The translations under genes and the position numbers were made by a program. Shown here piece after piece: positions 57,182-64,000 of a stretch of DNA of 64,000 bases. The notes beneath the pieces were generated by a model. That model saw nothing but the letters and a program-made list of their open reading frames with translations. It had not been told where the DNA came from and made no database searches. This stretch comes from Vreelandella hamiltonii (lineage in GTDB: Bacteria; Pseudomonadota; Gammaproteobacteria; Pseudomonadales; Halomonadaceae), in assembly GCF_014651775.1 (NCBI RefSeq), contig NZ_BMXN01000001.1, forward strand, positions 310,001-374,000, read 5' to 3'. The first letter of the stretch is position 1; each line of letters starts with the position of its first letter.

Positions 57182-57862
57182 ATGCCACTGCCTACATCCG
57201 TTCGTAAAATCGGCCCTACCCGACGAAGTGTGTCTGGCTACTATGCCTTTCGCGGGGAGGAGTCTATTGCGTTCGAGTCGACGCTCGAACGTGATTTCCT
57301 CATCAAGGCTGACTTTGATGTGAGCGTCCTTGGTGTGATATCCCAGCCGTGCGAGATCCCGTTTCATCATCCCGTGACCGGTAGGCGCTACACCTACACA
57401 CCTGACTATTTGGTTTATTACCGTCTCGGTAACCGTCATTACAGGGATTACCCAAAACCTCTCCTGGTGGAGGTCAAACCACGGGAAAAGTGGCAAGCAC
57501 ATTGGCGTGAATGGTCGCCTAAATGGAAGGCGGCGATACGGCATGCCAACAATGAGGGCTGGGCGTTTCGCATTCATGATGAAAGCCGCATTCGTGATAA
57601 GACCTTGGACAACATTACCTTCCTAGCGCGCTACAAGCGGATGGTGTTTCCCTCTGTCGAAAGCCAGGCAGTCCTCAACACGGTGAGGGAAATGGGGGTG
57701 GCGACCTTGGATTACCTGCTTTCTCGGCACTTTATGGGCGATATTTACCGGGCAGAGGGGATTGCGCATTTATGGCATCTACTGGCGACTCGGCAGTTAG
57801 ATTGCGATATGGCCCAATCCTTCAGTCCTCTATCGGAGGTATGGGTACCCGATTATGAATAA
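57182..57862 (+). CDS. tnsA: TnsA-like endonuclease of a Tn7-like transposon
   Basis: A 226-residue protein that should cut the 5' ends of the transposon so that it moves by cut-and-paste rather than by cointegrate formation. The restriction-enzyme-like core is visible: Glu 36 in FESTLERDF, Asp 75 in YTPDYLV and E97-x-K99 in LLVEVKP, the FD/EXK triad of TnsA. The following C-terminal part (WSPKWKAAIRHANNEGWAFRI) is the winged-helix TnsC-binding region in TnsA. Start codon ATG 57182 has no clear ribosome site; a TTG at 57167 is possible. ATG of tnsB overlaps its end. Confidence 0.88.
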   Translation: MPLPTSVRKIGPTRRSVSGYYAFRGEESIAFESTLERDFLIKADFDVSVLGVISQPCEIPFHHPVTGRRYTYTPDYLVYYRLGNRHYRDYPKPLLVEVKPREKWQAHWREWSPKWKAAIRHANNEGWAFRIHDESRIRDKTLDNITFLARYKRMVFPSVESQAVLNTVREMGVATLDYLLSRHFMGDIYRAEGIAHLWHLLATRQLDCDMAQSFSPLSEVWVPDYE

Positions 57863-59783
57863 CCATCGTGGCAGCGCAACTGAACCCAATAACGGCGTCG
57901 CCCAAACACGCCAACACTTGCAGATTATGGTGGGTGAGCAGGTTCAGAAAGATGGCACCGTTTACCGAATTTCCCAGGTGCTCGATTTTGAGACAGTCAT
58001 TGGCATTGCCGTTGAGTCCGGGCGTAGTTGCCCGCTTCGCATCAAAGAACTAGCGCCTCTCAATAGCGGGTCCGTATCCCCTGAGCAGGATATGTCCGAG
58101 ATTGGGGATGCCGATTGGCGGGAGGCCGAGCATCGCTTTTCCATCATTAAGCCCTTGGTGGATCGCCATACGGTGGGGCGGGATGCAGCGGAGGAGCGTG
58201 CGAAACAAACGGGGGTTGATACGGCTACGATCTACCGTTGGTTGAAGCGGTATAAAGCGACGGGCTCGGTGCTCGCATTGATTCCTCAAAAGCCAGGGTG
58301 GAAGAAGGGAAAGTCGCGTATTCCCGCGCATGCCGAGGCAGTGATTCAGGAAGTCATCAAAGAGGTGTATTTGACGCTGCAGCGTCCGTCCGCACAAAAA
58401 GCGGTACAGGAAGTCATGCGGCGCTGCCATGAACGGCGCATCGACCCGCCGAGCCCTGGTACCGTTCGTGCTCGTCTGCGTGATATCCCAGAGCGTGACC
58501 GGTTGCGTGGCCATGGTTTTAGAGACAAAGCCATTAACAAGTTCCAGCCGGCTGCCGGAAAATTTCCCAATGCGGACTATCCGTTAGCCGTTATGCAGAT
58601 TGACCACACGCCTGCCGATATTATTTTGGTCGATGACGTGTATCGCAAGCCGATTGGTCGCCCATGGATTACGTTGGCCATGGACGTGTTTACTCGCATG
58701 GTCACGGGGTATTACTTGTCGTTTGACCCGCCCTCTGAAACATCTGTCGGCATGTGTGTGGCGCACTCCATGCTTCCTAAAGATGAGTGGTTGCTACTGC
58801 ATAATGTGGAGGCTGAGTGGCCGGTATGGGGCACACCCGCCACGATTCATGTCGATAACGGCCCAGATTTTCGCTCTGAGACGTTTCGGCGCTCATGCCT
58901 AGCCTATGGGGTCAACCTTGAGTTTCGGCCTGTTAAGCAGCCTCGTTATGGTGGCCACATTGAGCGGGTACTGGGCTCTCTTCTAAAGGAAATCCATAAC
59001 CTGCCTGGGACGACCTTCTCCTCCATTAAAGAGAAAGAGGGATACGATCCAGAGAAGCACGCGGCCATGACGAAAAGCGAGTTTGAAGAGTGGCTGGTGA
59101 CGTTGATTTGCAAGGTTTACCACCAGCGCCTTCATTCTGGGATTGGTATGTCGCCGATGAAAAAGTGGGAAATTGGTGTGTTTGGCAATGCGGATGTGCA
59201 GGGAGTGGGATTAGCGCCGAGGCCTGCTGACAGGCTCTCTGTATTGCTCGATTTTTTGCCCAGCTTTCAGCGTACGATCCAGACCTTTGGTGTGACCATC
59301 GATGGCATAAACTATTACGATGAAGCGCTAAGACCTTGGATCAATGCCAAAGATCCAGACATGCCAGACAAGAAACGCACCTTTGTTTTCCGGCGCGACC
59401 CTCGCGACATTAGTGTCATTTGGTTCAAAGACCCGGAGCTCGGGCACTATTTTCGCGTGCCCTTTGCCAATCTTGCCCTCCCCTCGATGAGTGTTTGGGA
59501 GTATGCCCAAGCTAAAGCGCGCCTTCGGCAGGAAGGAAGAAACTCGGTCAATGAGACTGAAATTCTACGCGCTATTAGTGAGCTGCGAACCCATGTGGAG
59601 GAGTCGCAAGCACGTACTAAGCGAAGTCGCCGTCAGGCACAACGACGTAAAGAGCATGAGAAGAAGGTGACGCCTGCAGATCCCCTTTTACATGCGCCCT
59701 CAACTGCGGCCCCTAAAGAGACACCCGCTCAAGGGGACGGTCTTTTAACGGGTGATATCGATGTGAACTGGGACATAGCATGA
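57855..59783 (+). CDS. tnsB: TnsB/TniA-like DDE transposase
   Basis: The strand-transfer transposase, 642 residues. After a helix-turn-helix (TGVDTATIYRWLKRYKATG, residues 119-137) the RNase H-fold core has Asp 250 (QIDHT), Asp 334 (HVDNGPDF) and Glu 370 (GGHIERVLGSLL), a D-84-D-35-E triad. A Mu-transposase C-terminal beta domain (RDPRDISVIWFKDPELGHY) and a basic, Ala/Lys/Arg-rich tail follow; the tail should contact the TniB/TnsC protein. It is adjacent to tnsA (8-bp overlap) and ends in an overlap with tniB. Confidence 0.92.
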   Translation: MNNHRGSATEPNNGVAQTRQHLQIMVGEQVQKDGTVYRISQVLDFETVIGIAVESGRSCPLRIKELAPLNSGSVSPEQDMSEIGDADWREAEHRFSIIKPLVDRHTVGRDAAEERAKQTGVDTATIYRWLKRYKATGSVLALIPQKPGWKKGKSRIPAHAEAVIQEVIKEVYLTLQRPSAQKAVQEVMRRCHERRIDPPSPGTVRARLRDIPERDRLRGHGFRDKAINKFQPAAGKFPNADYPLAVMQIDHTPADIILVDDVYRKPIGRPWITLAMDVFTRMVTGYYLSFDPPSETSVGMCVAHSMLPKDEWLLLHNVEAEWPVWGTPATIHVDNGPDFRSETFRRSCLAYGVNLEFRPVKQPRYGGHIERVLGSLLKEIHNLPGTTFSSIKEKEGYDPEKHAAMTKSEFEEWLVTLICKVYHQRLHSGIGMSPMKKWEIGVFGNADVQGVGLAPRPADRLSVLLDFLPSFQRTIQTFGVTIDGINYYDEALRPWINAKDPDMPDKKRTFVFRRDPRDISVIWFKDPELGHYFRVPFANLALPSMSVWEYAQAKARLRQEGRNSVNETEILRAISELRTHVEESQARTKRSRRQAQRRKEHEKKVTPADPLLHAPSTAAPKETPAQGDGLLTGDIDVNWDIA

Positions 59784-60651
59784 GCACACACCTTCATCCT
59801 GATCTTCGTCACGTCTTGGGGCTGTCCGCTAAAGAGCGAATGGAGTTTATGGATCAACCGCGCTGGTTGGGCTATCCATTGGCCAATCGTGTCATTGAGG
59901 TCATGCGTGGGTTGATGGAGAAGCCCAGTCGTCCTCGTATGCCTAACCTCTTGCTCGTGGGTGACTCCAACAACGGAAAGACAAGTTTCGTAAGCAGTAC
60001 GGTGAAGGCTACGTGAATGAAGACGTAGAGCCCGTGAAGCCTGTTGTTGTCACTCAGGCTCCCCCGAGTGCCGATGAGAAAAGTCTGTATATCGCAGTGC
60101 TAGAGAGTTTCTGGGCTCCCTACCGGCCTACAGATCCTGTTCCCAAGCTGCGCTACCAGGTGATTCATCAACTGCGTGCTTGCCATACGCGCTTACTGAT
60201 CATCGATGAGTTTCACTCTCTGTTAACCGGTGGTGCTGTTAAGCAGCGCGAAACGATGAATGCCATTAAGCTTTTATGCAATGAGCTAATGATTCCCATC
60301 GTTGGTGTGGGGACGCAAGATGCTGTGCGTGTGCTGCATTCAGACCCACAGCATGCGAGTCGCTTTGATGTGGTCGCGTTACCAAAGTGGGAGCTCAATC
60401 AGGAGTTTCAGAAGCTGCTCGCTGGCTTTGAGAAGATATTACCTCTCAAACATCCTTCCCAACTGCATGAGCCCCAATTGGCGACCCAGCTCCACGCGAT
60501 TTCTGGCGGTAATTTGGGTGACCTGCACCGGCTGCTGATTGAGTGTGCAAATGCCGCTATTTTGTCTGGAGCTGAGTGCATCGATGAGAAAATTATTCAG
60601 AGTAAATCATGGGTGCGGCCCACCCGTGGCATTAGGGAAGTGATGCTGTAA
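59780..60651 (+). pseudogene. tniB: TniB/TnsC-like AAA+ ATPase, frameshifted just after Walker A
   Basis: The transposition regulator ATPase is split in two frames. Frame one (59780-60016) ends at a TGA, with Walker A LLLVGDSNNGKTS then unrelated FVSSTVKAT. Frame two is continuous from about 59986: it reads FRKQYGEGYVNEDVEPVKP, then Walker B RLLIIDEFHSLL, IVGVGTQDAV and the C-terminal lid, ending at 60651. The switch is one base short around 59984-59986. Against Tn5053 TniB (GKT-x4-RF) about 13 bases seem missing. No slippery heptamer is evident, so it is called disrupted, or a sequencing error. Confidence 0.75.
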
Positions 60652-61739
60652 TGACCTGGGCGCTGAGTGTGCCCCTGCTGCCTGAGGAGTCCCTTTCATC
60701 ATGGCTCGTTCGGGCGGCGTTGCGACAGGGGTGTGATCCTTTGTCGCTCACCGGGGCTATTTGGCCAACATGGCGTATATGGACGAGGGACATTGATAGG
60801 GAAATACCCCTCGCAAGAATGCGCCCATTAGTGAATGCCTCGGGGATATCTTCCGCTAAGTTTCAGAAAGCGGGGATGCGGGACGATTGTGAGAAAGTGG
60901 TCGGTTACTCGTTACCGGAAACCCGGACTTGGCCCTGGTTGTTGGCACTCGGCAGCCGAAATCGAACCCGCCATGGAGGACAACAGGTATGCACGTTGTG
61001 CTTGGCAGAGGACTCAACCCCCTACTTGCGCCGGCACTGGCGATTCGCTTGGCACACTGGGTGCCGCTTTCATGGGGTGCAGCTGGTAGATGAGTGCCCA
61101 GCATGCAAGGCCCCTATAGAGCCCCATCGCCTGACAGCGGAAGATCAACATTTAGCTCAATGCAGCCGGTGTCATAACGATTTTAGAAAGGCGGTATGCA
61201 CGTCGCCTTTACCTGAAGCGTTCAGTGTTCAAGTGATGGCTGATCGTGTGTTAGAACAGGATAAGGTGACGTTTAGGCAGGCCTCTATCGCACCCGCCGA
61301 TTGGTTTTCTATGGTGGCCTTTTTTATTGGCGTTATACGGCGTGCAAGTCGGCGGCCTGTGTCACCCCTGGCCGATGCGCTTCTTTCATTGGGCATTTCG
61401 GTTACGGATTGCCGAATGCCTGTGTCTGGCCTGGCGTTTGAGCTGCTGGCTGTCAGCGAGCGTAGTGCCTTATTGGTAGCGTTGGAACGCTTGCTCAGTA
61501 TGGGCCTTGAAGAAACGTTCAGCGTTCTGGTCGCGTGCAATGTCAAAACGAGCGCGCTTCATGATCCCCGAAGGTCGCCCCCCGTTGTGTTGTTGCCGCT
61601 GCTATCACGGTTATCTCACCACCCTCATGGGCCGCATCGCCGCCGTGTTCCCCCGGCTTGTCGCCCCATGTCGGAACGCGCTGTTAGAGCCTCATGGGCG
61701 CGTTTAAAACGCAGAATGAAAGCGGAGCCAACCTCTTGA
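60651..61739 (+). CDS. tniQ: TniQ-family target-selection protein
   Basis: A 362-residue TniQ: the opening LPLLPEESLSSWLVRAALRQG is the TniQ start motif and ends with DPLSLTGAIWPTWR. A zinc ribbon follows at ~residues 119-185, with CTLC, HWRFAWHTGCRFHG, CPAC and CSRC pairs. In Tn7, TnsD is a TniQ that binds the attachment site; Tn5053 TniQ recruits TniA/B. A Pro/His/Arg-rich C-terminus (~50 residues) has low complexity. Its ATG overlaps the tniB stop (TAATG), and its stop overlaps the next start. Confidence 0.88.
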   Translation: MTWALSVPLLPEESLSSWLVRAALRQGCDPLSLTGAIWPTWRIWTRDIDREIPLARMRPLVNASGISSAKFQKAGMRDDCEKVVGYSLPETRTWPWLLALGSRNRTRHGGQQVCTLCLAEDSTPYLRRHWRFAWHTGCRFHGVQLVDECPACKAPIEPHRLTAEDQHLAQCSRCHNDFRKAVCTSPLPEAFSVQVMADRVLEQDKVTFRQASIAPADWFSMVAFFIGVIRRASRRPVSPLADALLSLGISVTDCRMPVSGLAFELLAVSERSALLVALERLLSMGLEETFSVLVACNVKTSALHDPRRSPPVVLLPLLSRLSHHPHGPHRRRVPPACRPMSERAVRASWARLKRRMKAEPTS

Positions 61740-63163
61740 ATCAACACCAAACGGTCGACTGCGATGAGTGTGGCCGAGAAGTCTCCAAATTGTGGCGACG
61801 CCATAAAGGGCACGGCTACTGTTCAACTTGCTATGCTCGTGTGTTTAAGCGGCGGATGTGCCCACGATGTGGTGAGTTAGCCCGTCTGCCTAAGAATGAC
61901 CCAGACGCCGTCTGTCGTCAGTGCAACGTTGACAAACCGTGTGCACGATGTGGAAAAGCCAGTTCAGACTACAACATCGGCAAGGTCACTCCCTACGGCC
62001 CTGTCTGTATCGCCTGCGCTCCCTATTTCAAAGAACCAGAGCCCTGCGAGGCGTGTGGGAAAGCATCTCAACGTCTTACCCGAGTGGCGCGTATGGGGCA
62101 TGATCATCGCTTATGTCCACGCTGTTCGACAGCAGACCACGGTACCTGTTCTGCATGTCGTCGACATCGTTTATTGGTGGTGGCACCCAACGGGGATGCG
62201 TTGTGCAAAGCCTGTAATGAGCAAGGGGAAATTGCCTGCCCATCGTGTGGTAATCCCATGCCAGCGGGTCGAGGTGATGCCTGTGAGCCCTGCTATTGGA
62301 CGCGAACATGCCGTAAACGCATCACCATTGGCCAAGCCGGTATCACTACCAAAGCGTTAAGTGAGGCCTTTGGGGAATTTGGTGAATGGCTGATTCGTAT
62401 CACTGGGCCGCATAAGGCTGCCCTCAAGATCAATCATTTCTTCTCGTTCTTCCTTGAGCTCGACCAGGCATGGTCACGGATACCGAGCTATTCGGAGCTA
62501 CTTCATCACTTCGGGGCGGAGGGCTTGCGGCGTGTGAGGCTTCCCATGCGATGGTTGCATGAAGAGCAAGGGGTAGAGCCGGATCACCAAGCAAAGCGGA
62601 TCGACTCAGAGAAAAGACGTATTCAAGCGTGTCTCAGTTCTATGCCGTTCGCTTCGCTATCAGACCAAGTGCTGCAAGCCTATTGGCTGCAATTGGAAAC
62701 CCGTATAGAGGCGGGCAAAACGTCCCACACCTCCGCACGACTTGCACTAAGAGCGGCAGCCGCATTGCTACTCGCTACTGACCGGGAGGGGCAGCGACTG
62801 CCTCAACAGGGCGATGTGGACAACTATTTGCATGCGGTGCCCGGACAAGCAGCCTCGGTCACGGGGTTTACTAATTTCTTAAATCGCCAACATGCCACCA
62901 CGTTGGCTCCTCGGGTGGATGTAAAACGGGCAAGAAAGCGGCGAAAAGAAACACTAGCCCGCACCCTGATGACGATGGCCCGGTGTGCTGATCAAGGAGA
63001 GGCCTGGAGGGAGGCATGGATCGTTGCTGCCATGGAGTATTTCCATGACACAAAATTAACGCAGAAAATGCTTCGACAACAGACCGTAGAGCGGACGACA
63101 GACGGGATACAGGTGGTAGTGGGTGGCGTTACCTACTGGCTGCCTCTGGATATTGAGTGCTAA
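61736..63163 (+). CDS. Six-zinc-ribbon protein of the Tn7-like element (TniE-like)
   Basis: A 475-residue protein with two parts. Residues ~9-186 hold twelve CxxC knuckles, i.e. six four-Cys zinc ribbons in tandem: CDEC/CSTC, CPRC/CRQC, CARC/CIAC, CEAC/CPRC, CSAC/CKAC, CPSC/CEPC. The remaining ~280 residues are helical, with a SHTSARLALRAAAALLLATD to FTNFLNRQH stretch that looks like the core-binding (SAM-like) domain of tyrosine recombinases, but no catalytic recombinase domain follows. A TTG start at 61736 with GGAG eight bases upstream, overlapping the tniQ stop, is preferred over ATG 61694. It is the fifth gene of the set; a DNA-binding target selector is likely but unproven. Confidence 0.75.
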   Translation: MNQHQTVDCDECGREVSKLWRRHKGHGYCSTCYARVFKRRMCPRCGELARLPKNDPDAVCRQCNVDKPCARCGKASSDYNIGKVTPYGPVCIACAPYFKEPEPCEACGKASQRLTRVARMGHDHRLCPRCSTADHGTCSACRRHRLLVVAPNGDALCKACNEQGEIACPSCGNPMPAGRGDACEPCYWTRTCRKRITIGQAGITTKALSEAFGEFGEWLIRITGPHKAALKINHFFSFFLELDQAWSRIPSYSELLHHFGAEGLRRVRLPMRWLHEEQGVEPDHQAKRIDSEKRRIQACLSSMPFASLSDQVLQAYWLQLETRIEAGKTSHTSARLALRAAAALLLATDREGQRLPQQGDVDNYLHAVPGQAASVTGFTNFLNRQHATTLAPRVDVKRARKRRKETLARTLMTMARCADQGEAWREAWIVAAMEYFHDTKLTQKMLRQQTVERTTDGIQVVVGGVTYWLPLDIEC

Positions 63164-63218
63164 GACACTGATAGCGCGCAGTCACTTGGAGGGCCCCGCG
63201 ACTCTGTAGGCGAATGTC

Positions 63219-63239
63219 GCCCCGCCGTTTGGACGGGGC
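63219..63239. terminator. Weak hairpin between the zinc-ribbon gene and the convergent transpeptidase gene
   Basis: GCCCCG (63219-63224) pairs with CGGGGC (63234-63239) through a CCGTTTGGA loop that itself can pair briefly. No T tract. It lies in the 126-bp gap between two convergent genes. Confidence 0.45.
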
Positions 63240-63289
63240 TATGGCTCTCTACCTATATGCCAGGGCTCAACGGGGTGCCAAAAGGCGTG

Positions 63290-64000
63290 TCATGACCGTT
63301 GAGATGACGTCAAAACCAGGTCTTCATAAATGCCCTTGATAGCCTTCTCTTCTGGGCTGTGGCGCTGTGGCTCCTGTTCCTGCTTTGGATGTAGTGGGGT
63401 TATAAGCCCGTTAGAGAGTGACAGGACATCGCTGAGCTGCTCGTAATCGAGGTTTACGTTATCGACATTGTATTGGTTAAGGCGTGTCATGGTCTCTGTG
63501 AGTGCGGTCATACTGTGCTCTTCTTCTCCAAGCGGCGGAAAGGCTTGAATCAGCGGCTGACCGCCTTCCCAACCTATCTTGATCGGCTGATTGATGATGT
63601 TGACTTGGGTGCCGGGTGGAATGCGGTCAAATATAGATTCGATGTCTTTGGGTAACATGCGGATACAACCTCGGCTTGCGCGCATGCCAATGCCATCGGG
63701 CTGGTTGGTGCCGTGAATCAAATAGCCATCGAAGCCTAGGATGATGGCATGGTCTCCTAGCGGGTTATCGGGGCCGGGCGGTACAACGCTTGGTGCGGTT
63801 TCGCCGCGTGCTTCCGCTTCACGTTTTACCGACTCAGGCGGGTACCATGCGGGGTTTTTAATGTTCATGGTGGTCTCGGTCACACCAAGGGGTGTATCAA
63901 ACCCTTCGCGACCGATGCCGATAGGATAGGTCTCAACGCGCGGTGTCTCACCGGTTTTGACATCTGGGTAGTAGTAAAGCCGCAGCTCGGCGATATTGAT
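63290..64000 (-). CDS. L,D-transpeptidase (YkuD/ErfK family), 5' end cut by the window edge
   Basis: Periplasmic enzyme of peptidoglycan cross-linking or lipoprotein attachment. The frame is open through 64000, so the N-terminus (signal peptide, perhaps LysM) is missing; 236 residues are visible, starting INIAELRLYYYPDV. The YkuD domain includes ETYPIGIGREGFDTP, the His in YLIHGTNQPD and the catalytic Cys in SRGCIRM. The C-terminal ~90 residues are polar and unusual. As the first gene after the transposition genes it is probably transposon cargo, although the right end was not seen. Confidence 0.88.
   Translation of the reverse strand: MNIAELRLYYYPDVKTGETPRVETYPIGIGREGFDTPLGVTETTMNIKNPAWYPPESVKREAEARGETAPSVVPPGPDNPLGDHAIILGFDGYLIHGTNQPDGIGMRASRGCIRMLPKDIESIFDRIPPGTQVNIINQPIKIGWEGGQPLIQAFPPLGEEEHSMTALTETMTRLNQYNVDNVNLDYEQLSDVLSLSNGLITPLHPKQEQEPQRHSPEEKAIKGIYEDLVLTSSQRS

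Larger units (their letters stand above)
57043..64000 (+). mobile_element. Tn7-like transposon, left end and transposition genes (right end outside window)
   Basis: Starts at 57043 with TGTCATTTTCAG, identical to the first 12 bases of the Tn402/Tn5053 (IRt) inverted repeat, followed by four subterminal repeats (gtgcgac type). It encodes tnsA, tnsB, a broken tniB, tniQ and a zinc-ribbon protein in one direction, each overlapping the next by a few bases, then an opposite-facing cargo gene. Base composition drops visibly versus the flanking chromosome. The five bases before the end, CTGCT (57038-57042), are the expected 5-bp target duplication, whose second copy is outside the window. Confidence 0.85.

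Noticed and set aside
59980-60016. Programmed ribosomal frameshift making full-length TniB
   Set aside because: The switch could be formally -1, but there is no X-XXY-YYZ heptamer or obvious stem, and the family comparison suggests missing codons. A deletion or sequence error is simpler.
57043-64000. CRISPR-associated transposon (CAST)
   Set aside because: No cas gene, Cascade subunit, Cas12k or CRISPR array is present in the visible part, and TniQ is not next to any effector. It could only be revived if the cargo outside the window contained them.

Overview
The window looks like a chromosomal segment of a moderately halophilic gammaproteobacterium of the Halomonas type. This is inferred from high-GC coding sequence, a FabV-type enoyl reductase, an aru/ast arginine-succinyl pathway with a Pseudomonas-like AraC regulator, several Na+/dicarboxylate-type carriers and a multi-subunit cation/proton antiporter-like operon. 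No rRNA, tRNA or CRISPR array is visible. Both window edges cut a gene.

Layout. 1-6.8 kb: a 5'-truncated SLC13/DASS carrier, sbcD-sbcC, a DUF533 (YebE-like) gene and pgpA. 6.9-12.9 kb: a Sad-like semialdehyde dehydrogenase, a palindromic intergenic repeat, and a LysR regulator divergent from an mmsA-like plus GMC oxidoreductase pair that resembles a 3-hydroxypropionate/malonate-semialdehyde module. 13-16 kb: cold-shock protein, a second SLC13 permease and a carboxylesterase. 16-22.5 kb: a tight operon of complex I/Mrp-type membrane subunits (a fused MbhD-NuoK-like protein and three NuoL/M/N-like proteins) ending in a BrkB/YihY protein. 22.5-34 kb: PIN-PhoH ATPase, LysR plus CDF transporter, small lipoprotein, DUF3008, YbaK, DbpA, RIO-like kinase, AbrB-type membrane protein, ABC exporter and an MDR oxidoreductase. 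34-41 kb: an unknown protein with MscS and a DUF429-like protein in one operon, YebC/YeeN, LysE, glutathione peroxidase and FabV.

41-51 kb: the regulator argR and aruC-aruF-aruG-astD-astB, which carry arginine/ornithine succinyl degradation as far as succinylglutamate (astE is not in the cluster). A mesX-mesD pair follows, a folate-independent methionine synthase. 51-55.8 kb: a family 4 glycosyltransferase, a sodium:solute symporter with a small partner, and qmcA-nfeD.

55.9-64 kb is mobile DNA of visibly lower GC. An IS4-family transposase gene is cut at its 3' end by the left end of a Tn7-like transposon. That end starts with the same 12 bases as the Tn402/Tn5053 inverted repeat and carries four TnsB-site-like repeats. 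It encodes TnsA, TnsB (TniA), a frameshifted TniB/TnsC, TniQ, and a protein with six tandem zinc ribbons and a helical C-terminal part. The first apparent cargo gene is an L,D-transpeptidase that runs off the right edge. The TnsA + TniB/TniQ + zinc-ribbon combination is the least conventional system here.
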